The translations under genes and the position numbers were made by a program. 37,103 nt of DNA, from contig JBLMWU010000323.1 in the NCBI GenBank assembly GCA_050257395.1, forward strand, positions 1 to 37,103, in the 5' to 3' direction. Below, piece after piece: positions 7,253-14,233 of this stretch. Below the pieces are notes generated by a model. It was not told the origin of the DNA and made no database searches. It saw only the letters and a program-made list of their open reading frames with translations. Position 1 is the first letter of the stretch. The number at the start of each line of letters is the position of its first letter. The stretch is from JAIRTY01 sp050257395 (GTDB lineage: Bacteria > Actinomycetota > Actinomycetes > Streptosporangiales > Streptosporangiaceae).

Positions 7253-8071
7253 ATGCTGCGTGGTGCGAGCCGGACGGCCCTGGGCAGCGCCCAGGAGGAA
7301 CTGGCCGCGGCCGTGTCCGCCGACCCGGCGGCGGCCGCCGCGATCAGCGACGAGCTGTTCGGGGTGGCCGCGCTGCTGGACGGCGAGCCCGCGCTGCGCC
7401 GGGCGCTGACCGACGCCACCAGCCCGGAAGGGGCCCGGACCGGCCTGGTCCGGGGCCTGCTCGGCGGCCGGGTCTCCCGGCCCACGCTGGACCTGGTGGC
7501 GGGCATGGTCACCGCCCGCTGGTCGACGCCCCGGGACCTGGCGAGCGCGGCCGAGCGGCTCGCGGTCATGGCCACCGCGGCCATGGCCGACGACGCGGGC
7601 CAGCTCGACGACCTGGAGGACGAGCTGTTCCGGTTCGGCCGCATCCTGACCGGCGAGCCGGAGCTGCGGACCGCGCTGTCGGACCGGCGGCTGCCGGCCG
7701 AGCGCAAGCGCGGCCTGCTGGACGCGCTGCTGGGCAGCCGGGTCACCCCGGCGGCGCTGCGGCTGATCGCCCAGGCCGCGGTGCATCCGCGAGGACGTAG
7801 CCTGGATGAGAGCCTGGATGAGTACGCGCGGCTGGCGGCCGCCTGGCGCCAGCGCCTGATCGCGGTGGTGCGGGTCGCCACCGAGCTCACCAGCAGCCAG
7901 CGGGAGCGGCTCGCGGCGGCGCTTTCGGCCACCTACGGCCGCGGCATTCACCTCAATGTCGTCGTTGACCCGCTTGTCGTTGGTGGCATGTCCGTCCAGA
8001 TCGGGGATGAATTCATCGACGGGAGCGTGGCGAGCCAGCTGGCGAGCCTGAGACGCCGGCTGGCGGCCTGA
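7253..8071 (+). CDS. atpH: F1Fo ATP synthase subunit delta
   Basis: Peripheral stalk connector of 272 aa, the long actinobacterial form; many bacterial delta subunits are about 180 aa. The C-terminal part (ATELTSSQRERLAAALSATYGR, shown in part) and VVDPLVVGGMSVQIGDEFIDGS are typical of the family. The ATG at 7253 has GGAGG at 7241-7245. A perfect 12-bp tandem duplication at 7799-7822 encodes SLDESLDE. The gene is followed by a 97-nt gap with a nested hairpin before atpA. Confidence 0.94.
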   Translation: MLRGASRTALGSAQEELAAAVSADPAAAAAISDELFGVAALLDGEPALRRALTDATSPEGARTGLVRGLLGGRVSRPTLDLVAGMVTARWSTPRDLASAAERLAVMATAAMADDAGQLDDLEDELFRFGRILTGEPELRTALSDRRLPAERKRGLLDALLGSRVTPAALRLIAQAAVHPRGRSLDESLDEYARLAAAWRQRLIAVVRVATELTSSQRERLAAALSATYGRGIHLNVVVDPLVVGGMSVQIGDEFIDGSVASQLASLRRRLAA

Positions 8072-8077
8072 CCCCCG

Positions 8078-8110
8078 GGCCGCGGCAGGTCCCGCAGGAC
8101 CCGGGCGGCC
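8078..8110 (+). other. Nested hairpin in the atpH-atpA gap
   Basis: Outer stem GGCCGC (8078-8083) with GCGGCC (8105-8110) and inner stem GGTCC (8088-8092) with GGACC (8097-8101) around a CGCA tetraloop, starting 6 nt after the atpH stop. Possible mRNA processing or pausing element within the operon. The rest of the gap is AT-richer and leads into the atpA ribosome-binding site. Confidence 0.45.
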
Positions 8111-8168
8111 GTCCACCCACAACTGAAGCTTCACCCACCAGCATTTATCTGAGAGAGACGCGAGGACC

Positions 8169-9821
8169 ATGGCGGAGCTGACGATACGGCCCGATGAGAT
8201 CCGGGACGCGCTGGCGAGCTTCGTCCAGGCCTATGAGCCGGACGCCGCCTCCCGGCAGGAGGTCGGGACCGTCGCCGAGTGCGGTGACGGCATCGCCCGG
8301 GTCGAGGGACTGCCCTCGGCCATGGCGAACGAGCTGCTGGAGTTCCCGGGCGGCATCCGCGGCCTGGCGCTGAACCTCGACGTGCGCGAGATCGGCGTGG
8401 TCATCCTCGGCGAGTTCAGCAAGATCGAGGAAGGGCAGCAGGTCCGGCGCACCGGCGAGGTGCTGTCGGTGCCCGTCGGCGACGGCTTCCTGGGCCGGGT
8501 GGTCGACCCGCTGGGCGTGCCGCTGGACGGCAAGGGCGACATCGAGGGCACCGAGCTGCGGGCCCTGGAGCTGCAGGCGCCGTCGGTGGTGCAGCGCAGC
8601 AAGGTGAGCGAGCCGCTGCAGACCGGCATCAAGGCCATTGACGCGATGACCCCGATCGGCCGCGGCCAGCGGGAGCTCATCATCGGCGACCGGCAGACCG
8701 GCAAGACCGCCATCGGCATCGACACGATCATCAACCAGCGCGCGAACTGGGAGTCCGGCGACCCGGCCCGCCAGGTCAAGTGCATCTACGTGGCGATCGG
8801 CCAGAAGGGCTCCACGATCGCGCAGGTGCGGCAGTCGCTGGAAGACGCCGGCGCCATGGAGTACACGACGATCGTGGCCGCCCCCGCCTCCGACCCGGCC
8901 GGCTTCAAGTACGTCGCCCCCTACACCGGCTCGGCCATCGGCCAGCACTGGATGTACAAGGGCCAGCACGTGCTGATCGTCTTCGACGACCTGTCCAAGC
9001 AGGCCGAGGCGTACCGGGCCATCTCGCTGCTGCTGCGCCGCCCGCCGGGCCGCGAGGCCTACCCCGGCGACGTGTTCTACCTGCACTCCCGGCTGCTGGA
9101 GCGCTGCGCCAAGCTGTCCAAGGAGATGGGCGGCGGCTCGCTCACCGGGCTGCCGGTCATCGAGACCAAGGCGAACGACATCTCCGCCTACATCCCGACC
9201 AACGTCATCTCCATCACCGACGGGCAGATCTTCCTCGAGACCGACCTGTTCAACTCCGGTGTCCGGCCCGCCATCAACGTCGGCCGGTCGGTGTCCAGGG
9301 TCGGCGGCGACGCCCAGATCAAGGCGATGAAGACGGTCGCCGGCGGCCTCAAGCTGGCGCTGTCGCAGTACCGCGACCTGGAGGCGTTCGCGTCGTTCGC
9401 CTCGGACCTGGACGCGGTGTCCCGCGCCCAGCTGGACCGGGGCGCCCGGCTGGTGGAGCTGCTCAAGCAGCCGCAGTACAGCCCGCTGCCGGTGGAGCGG
9501 CAGGTGGTCTCGGTGTGGGCGGGCACCAACGGCTACCTCGACGACGTGCCGGTGGACGACATCCGGCGGTTCGAGGACGAGTTCCTCGACACGCTGGGCC
9601 GGCAGCGGTCCGGGATCTACGACGCGATCCGGGAGACCGGCCAGCTGTCCGAGGACACCGCCGCCGCGCTCAAGGACGCGATCGAGGAGTTCCGGCGCGG
9701 CTTCGAGGTGACCGGCGGCGAGCTGCTGATCAAGGAAGAGCCCGCGGAACCGATGACCGAGGAACAGGTCGGCCACGAGAAGGTGACGAAGTACGTCCCG
9801 CCGCCGGCCGCGAAGGGCTGA
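8169..9821 (+). CDS. atpA: F1Fo ATP synthase subunit alpha
   Basis: Non-catalytic nucleotide-binding subunit of the F1 hexamer, 550 aa. Walker A GDRQTGKT is at 173-180 and the Walker B region VFDDLSKQ at 271-278. The arginine finger that reaches the beta catalytic site is R377 in SVSRVGGDAQ. The C-terminus runs about 35 residues past the length of E. coli alpha, ending in KYVPPPAAKG. A similar extension in mycobacterial alpha is reported to suppress ATP hydrolysis; the parallel is inferred from length and position. ATG 8169 has GAGG at 8162-8165. Confidence 0.97.
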   Translation: MAELTIRPDEIRDALASFVQAYEPDAASRQEVGTVAECGDGIARVEGLPSAMANELLEFPGGIRGLALNLDVREIGVVILGEFSKIEEGQQVRRTGEVLSVPVGDGFLGRVVDPLGVPLDGKGDIEGTELRALELQAPSVVQRSKVSEPLQTGIKAIDAMTPIGRGQRELIIGDRQTGKTAIGIDTIINQRANWESGDPARQVKCIYVAIGQKGSTIAQVRQSLEDAGAMEYTTIVAAPASDPAGFKYVAPYTGSAIGQHWMYKGQHVLIVFDDLSKQAEAYRAISLLLRRPPGREAYPGDVFYLHSRLLERCAKLSKEMGGGSLTGLPVIETKANDISAYIPTNVISITDGQIFLETDLFNSGVRPAINVGRSVSRVGGDAQIKAMKTVAGGLKLALSQYRDLEAFASFASDLDAVSRAQLDRGARLVELLKQPQYSPLPVERQVVSVWAGTNGYLDDVPVDDIRRFEDEFLDTLGRQRSGIYDAIRETGQLSEDTAAALKDAIEEFRRGFEVTGGELLIKEEPAEPMTEEQVGHEKVTKYVPPPAAKG

Positions 9822-9834
9822 GGCAGGCAGAGCA

Positions 9835-10746
9835 ATGGGAGCACAACTGCGGGCGGTCCGGCAGCGGATCCGGGCTACCCAGGCCATCGCCAAGATCACC
9901 CGGGCGCAGGAGCTGATCGCCGCCTCCCGGATCATCCGGGCGCAGCAGCGGGTGCGGGCCTCAGCGCCGTACGCGAGGGAGATCCAGCGGGCGGTGGAGG
10001 CGGTGGTCAGCCGCTCGTCGAGCATCGACCATCCGCTCATCCGCGAGCCCGAGCAGCGGGAACGGGCCGCCGTGCTCATCCTGACCAGCGACCGCGGGTT
10101 CTGCGGCAGCTACAACGCGAACGTGCTGCGGGAAGCGCAGCGGCTGCGCGTGCTGCTGGACGACGAGGGCATCGGCCACGACACCTACGTGGCCGGCGCC
10201 AAGGGCGTCGGCTGGCACCGGTTCCGCGGCCGGGAGCTGGCGGGAGAATGGCTCGGCGGCTCCGACAGCCCCACCACGGCCCGCGCCCAGGAGATCACCG
10301 AGACCCTGCTGGAAGCGTTCCGGATGCCGAACGACGAGGGCGGGGTGAACGAGATCCACCTCGTCTACACCGAGTTCGTCACCATGCTCACCCAGCGGCC
10401 GGTGGTGCGCCGGATCCTCCCGCTGGAGGTCGAGGAGGTCGAGGCGGAACGGCCCGAGGGGCCCGTGCCGCTGTACGAGTTCGAGCCGTCGCCGCAGGTG
10501 GTGCTCGACGCGCTGCTGCCGTGGTACGTGGAGAACCGGATCTACCACGCGCTGCTGGAGTCGGCGGCGGCGGAGATCGCGGAGCGCCGGCGGGCCATGA
10601 AATCGGCCACCGACAACGCCAACGACTTGCTGGAGCAGTTCACGGTGGATGCCAACAAGGCCCGGCAGGCCGAGATCACCCAGGAAATCAGCGAAATCGT
10701 CGGCGGCGCCAACGCGCTGGCCGAGTCGATGGCAGGGAGCGAGTGA
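9835..10746 (+). CDS. atpG: F1Fo ATP synthase subunit gamma
   Basis: Central rotor shaft of F1, 303 aa. The N-terminal helix (MGAQLRAVRQRIRATQAIAK) and the C-terminal helix with SATDNANDLLEQFTVDANKAR form the paired coiled coil of the family. The middle Rossmann-like part carries LTSDRGFCGSYNANV, a family signature. ATG 9835 follows atpA by 13 nt, with GAGG overlapping the atpA stop. The stop at 10744-10746 lies 8 nt before the atpD ATG. Confidence 0.95.
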   Translation: MGAQLRAVRQRIRATQAIAKITRAQELIAASRIIRAQQRVRASAPYAREIQRAVEAVVSRSSSIDHPLIREPEQRERAAVLILTSDRGFCGSYNANVLREAQRLRVLLDDEGIGHDTYVAGAKGVGWHRFRGRELAGEWLGGSDSPTTARAQEITETLLEAFRMPNDEGGVNEIHLVYTEFVTMLTQRPVVRRILPLEVEEVEAERPEGPVPLYEFEPSPQVVLDALLPWYVENRIYHALLESAAAEIAERRRAMKSATDNANDLLEQFTVDANKARQAEITQEISEIVGGANALAESMAGSE

Positions 10747-10754
10747 GGGCCGTC

Positions 10755-12215
10755 ATGACCGCAACCGTAGAGAACACCGCCGCCGGGGGCCGGGAAGAGA
10801 CCGCCGCCCAGGGCGGCCGCGTCGCGCGGGTCATCGGCCCGGTCGTGGACGTGGAGTTCGCCTCCGAGCAGATGCCCGACATCTACAACGCCCTGCACGT
10901 TGAAGTAACCATGGGCGGTGAGACCAAGACCCTGACCCTGGAAGTCGCCCAGCACATCGGCGAGCGCATGGTCCGGGCGATCTCCATGCAGCCCACCGAC
11001 GGCCTGGTGCGGGGCGCGACGGTGACCGACACCGGCAGCGCCATCTCGGTGCCGGTCGGGGATGTCACCAAGGGCCACGTGTTCAACGTGCTCGGCGAGA
11101 GCCTCGACGTCCCGACCTCGTCCCTGCAGGTGAAGGACCGCTGGGAGATCCACCGGCAGGCGCCGCCGTTCGACCGGCTGGAGCCGCGGACGGAGATCCT
11201 GGAGACCGGCATCAAGGTCATCGACCTGCTCACCCCCTACGTCAAGGGCGGCAAGATCGGCCTGTTCGGCGGCGCGGGCGTGGGCAAGACGGTGCTCATC
11301 CAGGAGATGATCACCCGGGTCGCGAAGAACTTCGGCGGCGTGTCGGTGTTCGCGGGCGTGGGTGAGCGGACCCGTGAGGGCAACGACCTGTTCGTCGAGA
11401 TGACCGAGTCCGAGGTCATCAAGGACACCGCGCTGGTGTTCGGCCAGATGGACGAGCCGCCGGGCACCCGGCTGCGGGTCGGCCTGGCCGCCCTGACCAT
11501 GGCCGAGTACTTCCGCGACGTGCAGGGCCAGGACGTGCAGCTGTTCATCGACAACATCTTCCGGTTAACCCAGGCGGGTTCGGAGGTCTCGACGCTGCTG
11601 GGCCGGATGCCGTCGGCGGTGGGCTACCAGCCCACGCTGGCGGACGAGATGGGCCAGCTGCAGGAGCGGATCACCTCCACCCGGGGCCACGCGATCACCT
11701 CCATGCAGGCGATCTACGTGCCCGCGGACGACTACACCGACCCGGCGCCCGCCACCACCTTCGCCCACCTGGACGCGACCACCGCGCTGTCCCGGGCGAT
11801 CACCGAGAAGGGCATCTTCCCGGCGGTGGACCCGCTGGAGTCGACGTCCCGGATCGTGGACGCGAAGTACATCGGCCAGGAACACTACGACGTCGCCCGG
11901 GAGACGCAGCGCATCCTGCAGCGGTACAAGGAACTGCAGGACATCATCGCGCTGCTGGGCATGGACGAGCTCTCGGAAGAGGACCAGGTCACCGTCAGGC
12001 GGGCGCGGCGGATCGAGCGGTTCCTGTCCCACCCGATGTTCGTGGCCCAGCAGTTCACCGGGCAGCCCGGCGTGTTCGTGCCGCTGACCGAGACGGTCGC
12101 CTCGTTCAAGGCGCTGTGCGAGGGCAAGTACGACCACATCCCCGAGCAGGCGTTCTTCATGTGCGGCGGGATCGAGGACGTCGAGCGCAAGGCCGCGGAG
12201 CTGGAGAAGCAGTGA
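10755..12215 (+). CDS. atpD: F1Fo ATP synthase subunit beta
   Basis: Catalytic subunit, 486 aa. Walker A GGAGVGKT is at 172-179, the catalytic glutamate E204 is in GVGERTREGND, and the Walker B aspartate is D266 in QLFIDNIFR. The DELSEED segment is intact near the C-terminus. The frame is open far upstream over atpG, but ATG 10755 is the start because MTATVEN precedes a family-like GGRVARVIGPVVDVEF and GAGGG precedes it by about 5 nt. A 94-nt gap separates it from atpC. Confidence 0.97.
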   Translation: MTATVENTAAGGREETAAQGGRVARVIGPVVDVEFASEQMPDIYNALHVEVTMGGETKTLTLEVAQHIGERMVRAISMQPTDGLVRGATVTDTGSAISVPVGDVTKGHVFNVLGESLDVPTSSLQVKDRWEIHRQAPPFDRLEPRTEILETGIKVIDLLTPYVKGGKIGLFGGAGVGKTVLIQEMITRVAKNFGGVSVFAGVGERTREGNDLFVEMTESEVIKDTALVFGQMDEPPGTRLRVGLAALTMAEYFRDVQGQDVQLFIDNIFRLTQAGSEVSTLLGRMPSAVGYQPTLADEMGQLQERITSTRGHAITSMQAIYVPADDYTDPAPATTFAHLDATTALSRAITEKGIFPAVDPLESTSRIVDAKYIGQEHYDVARETQRILQRYKELQDIIALLGMDELSEEDQVTVRRARRIERFLSHPMFVAQQFTGQPGVFVPLTETVASFKALCEGKYDHIPEQAFFMCGGIEDVERKAAELEKQ

Positions 12216-12229
12216 GTGCTTGTTGGCGC

Positions 12230-12256
12230 GCCTCCGTGCGTCATGCCGGAGGCATG
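12230..12256 (+). other. Alternative hairpins in the atpD-atpC gap
   Basis: Two mutually exclusive stems are possible. One pairs GCCTCCG (12230-12236) with CGGAGGC (12247-12253). The other pairs CATGCC (12242-12247) with GGCATG (12251-12256) around GGA. The element starts 15 nt after the atpD stop and could tune epsilon-subunit expression; function not shown. Confidence 0.35.
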
Positions 12257-12309
12257 CGAGATGACACCGTATGCCGGGACGCTGACCGGGTGACAGGCGG
12301 GGTGACGGC

Positions 12310-12720
12310 ATGACCTTGCGGGTGGAGTTGGTGGCGCCGGAGGGCGAGATCTGGTCCGGCAACGCCCGGATGGTCGTCGCCAAGACCCTGGACGGCGACC
12401 TGGGCGTGCTGACCGGCCATCCGCCGGTGCTGGGCATCCTGGCCGAAGGCAGCCTGATCCGGATCATCGACCCGGAGGACGGCGGGGAGGAGCGCCGCGA
12501 GGTGGTCGCCGCCGTGCGCAGCGGGTTCCTGTCCGTGGCGGACGACCGGGTCTCGATCCTGTCCCGGCAGGCGCAGCTGGGCCAGCGGGTGGACGCCGCC
12601 GCGGTCAAGGCCGAGCTGGATGCCGCGGTGGAGGCCGCCGGGCCGGCGGCCGCGGAGGATGAGTCATCCGACGTGAGGTACTCCCGGGCGCTGCTGCGCG
12701 CCGCAGGCGAACGGTCCTGA
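12310..12720 (+). CDS. atpC: F1Fo ATP synthase subunit epsilon
   Basis: Rotor foot and regulatory subunit, 136 aa. The N-terminal beta-sandwich is recognisable from LRVELVAPEGEIWSGNARMV and GDLGVLTGHPPVLGIL. The C-terminal helical part (about 90-136) is present but short. ATG 12310 has a GGGG at about 8 nt. This is the last structural gene of the ATP synthase operon; the DUF2550 gene follows 24 nt later and may be co-transcribed. Confidence 0.94.
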   Translation: MTLRVELVAPEGEIWSGNARMVVAKTLDGDLGVLTGHPPVLGILAEGSLIRIIDPEDGGEERREVVAAVRSGFLSVADDRVSILSRQAQLGQRVDAAAVKAELDAAVEAAGPAAAEDESSDVRYSRALLRAAGERS

Positions 12721-12744
12721 CGGGGACCGGCGCGGCGGGCCTGG

Positions 12745-13227
12745 GTGGGGGAGCGGCTGGCAGTCGACGCGGTCTGGCTGTTCGCCGCTTTCCTGGTCCT
12801 CGTCGTGCTCGCCGCGGGGGTGATCGCTGTCCGCCGGATCCTGCTGGACCGCGGCGGCGGCACGGTCGACTGCGGGCTGCGCCGCCCCGGCGGGTCCTGG
12901 CGGCTCGGTGTGGCCGCCTACCGGCTCGATGAGCTGCGCTGGTACCAGGCCTTCGGCGTCCGGCTGAGCCCTTCTGAGGTGCTCGACCGGGGCACCCTGT
13001 CGGTGGTGTCCCGGCGGCAGGCCAGCCCGGACGAGACGGCCAGTCTGGGGGAGGGCACGGTGGTGGTGGAGTGCCGGGGCGGCAACGGCGACGGCTCGGT
13101 CGAGCTCGCTATGAGCGACGCCGCGCTGACCGGGTTCCTGGCCTGGCTGGAGGCTGCCCCGCCCGGCTTCTACCAGGGCCTGTCCGGCTTATGGGGGAGC
13201 GGGGAGGCACCGCCCCCCGGCAGCTGA
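12745..13227 (+). CDS. DUF2550-family membrane-anchored protein
   Basis: A 160-aa protein with one N-terminal membrane helix (about 10-30, VWLFAAFLVLVVLAAGVIAV) followed by a soluble domain beginning RRILLDRGGGTVDCGLRR and WRLGVAAYRLDELRWYQAF. This pattern is that of the DUF2550 proteins encoded directly after atpC in Mycobacterium (Rv1312) and Streptomyces. Function unknown; the conserved position suggests a link with the ATP synthase or simply a conserved operon tail. The GTG start at 12745 puts the hydrophobic helix at the N-terminus. Convergent with the cobalamin adenosyltransferase gene, 21 nt away. Confidence 0.85.
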   Translation: MGERLAVDAVWLFAAFLVLVVLAAGVIAVRRILLDRGGGTVDCGLRRPGGSWRLGVAAYRLDELRWYQAFGVRLSPSEVLDRGTLSVVSRRQASPDETASLGEGTVVVECRGGNGDGSVELAMSDAALTGFLAWLEAAPPGFYQGLSGLWGSGEAPPPGS

Positions 13228-13253
13228 GCCGCTGGCGCCAGGCGGCGCTCAGC
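13223..13253. terminator. Bidirectional terminator-like hairpin between DUF2550 and cobO
   Basis: GCTGAGC (13223-13229) pairs with GCTCAGC (13247-13253), with further inner pairing interrupted by one C-C mismatch. The arms overlap the stop codons of both convergent genes, so the stem may end transcription from both sides. Confidence 0.42.
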
Positions 13254-13845
13254 GCTCCCCGCCGGGCTTCCACAGCACGTCCCCGGCGGGCCCGTTCGCG
13301 TACCGGGCGAGGATGAACAGCAGGTCGGACAGCCGGTTCAGGTACCGGGCCGCCGCCGGGTTCACCCCGTCGCCGTAGGCGTCCATCGCCGCCCAGGCGC
13401 TCCGCTCGGCCCGGCGGACGACCGTGCGCGCCGTGTGCAGCAGGGCGGCCGCGGGCGTGCCGCCGGGCAGCACGAAGCTGCGCAGGGTGGGCAGGTCCGC
13501 GTTGTAGGTGTCGCAGGTCTCCTCCAGCGCGCCCACGTATCCGTCGCCGACCCGCAGCGGCGGATAGGGCGGGCTGTCCGTGACCGGGTTGCACAGGTCC
13601 GCGCCGACGTCGAAGAGCTCGTTCTGGATCCGGGCGAGCAGCGCCCTGACCCCGGCGTCGAGCTCGCCGATGGCGAGGGCCGCCCCGATGGCGCAGTTGG
13701 CCTCGTCCACGTCCGCGTAGGCCACCAGCCGGGGGTCGGTCTTGGCGACCCGGCTGCCGTCGCCCAGGGCCGTGCTGCCGTCGTCGCCGGTGCGGGTGTA
13801 GATGCGGGACAGGACGACGGGCTGGTCGCTGCGCTTGGGTGCCAT
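13249..13845 (-). CDS. PduO-type cob(I)yrinic acid a,c-diamide/cobalamin adenosyltransferase
   Basis: Transfers the adenosyl group of ATP to cob(I)alamin, making coenzyme B12 for mutases such as the one at the right end of the window. The 198 aa show the ATP-binding TRTGDDGSTALGDGSRV (17-33), the KTDPR and DVDEANCAIG segments, and the RRAER motif at 144-148 of the PduO fold. The ATG at 13845 is preceded by a -10-like TACGGT only 6 nt upstream, suggesting a leaderless mRNA. The same order (atpC, DUF2550, adenosyltransferase) is known in Mycobacterium. Confidence 0.92.
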   Translation of the reverse strand: MAPKRSDQPVVLSRIYTRTGDDGSTALGDGSRVAKTDPRLVAYADVDEANCAIGAALAIGELDAGVRALLARIQNELFDVGADLCNPVTDSPPYPPLRVGDGYVGALEETCDTYNADLPTLRSFVLPGGTPAAALLHTARTVVRRAERSAWAAMDAYGDGVNPAAARYLNRLSDLLFILARYANGPAGDVLWKPGGER

Positions 13846-13851
13846 ACGGCC

Positions 13852-13857
13852 ACCGTA
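13852..13857 (-). promoter_or_regulatory. -10 element (TACGGT) of the adenosyltransferase gene, leaderless type
   Basis: Reading the minus strand, TACGGT ends 6 nt before the ATG at 13845, placing the predicted transcript start at or next to the start codon. Confidence 0.45.
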
Positions 13858-13923
13858 GTGGCCCCGGTTTCCGGGACCGGGACCGGTGCCGGAACGGCAG
13901 CCCTGGGCGGGTTTCCGGATAAG

Positions 13924-13999
13924 TGATCAAGCTTCTGACCTCGGGGTATTCACAAGATGTCAACGATGTGGCATCGTATGAACACGGAGGGTGATCACC
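13924..13999. promoter_or_regulatory. Palindrome cluster in the divergent cobO / GMC gap
   Basis: In the 388-nt gap 13846-14233, an AT-richer stretch holds GTGATCA at 13923-13929, a 15-bp ACGATG-TGG-CATCGT palindrome at 13963-13977, and GGTGATCACC at 13990-13999. These look like operator sites between the divergent adenosyltransferase and GMC genes. A 71-codon ORF through 13957-14172 is not convincing as a gene. Apart from the GGTAACC group near 14150-14209 I see nothing else in the gap. Confidence 0.35.
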
Positions 14000-14147
14000 T
14001 GGCCTGCTGGCCGCGCCGCCCGGCGGATCTCGGGGGCCCGCCGGTCCCGGCGGCGGCCGGCAGCATGGGGAGCGGGGCCCCCGCCCCGCGGGCCGGGGGC
14101 GCGCTCGAATCTTCAGGCCCGGCCGCCAGGGCTGCGCGGGGCCCGCA

Positions 14148-14209
14148 GGTAACAGGCCGGGTAACCGTCTGATCTCCGCAGGTACGCGCCGGTAGGGTGT
14201 CGGTTACCC
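14148..14209. promoter_or_regulatory. GGTAACC/GGTTACC motif group before the GMC oxidoreductase gene
   Basis: GGTAAC at 14148-14153, GGGTAACCG at 14159-14167 and its exact inverted copy CGGTTACCC at 14201-14209 lie 25-86 nt before the GTG start. The same heptamer pair forms the palindrome before atpI. A shared regulator is possible but unproven. Confidence 0.38.
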
Positions 14210-14233
14210 CGAGCAGGCCGACATGAGGTAGCT

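Noticed and set aside
8145..10079. 644-codon minus-strand ORF opposite atpA
   Set aside because: Antisense shadow of a canonical gene; no recognisable domain or ribosome site.
11565..12863. 432-codon minus-strand ORF opposite atpD/atpC
   Set aside because: Antisense to two canonical genes; Ser/Arg-rich low-information sequence.
13957..14172. 71-codon ORF in the cobO-GMC gap
   Set aside because: No ribosome site, Pro/Gly/Ala-rich low-complexity sequence, and it overlaps palindromes better explained as regulatory DNA.
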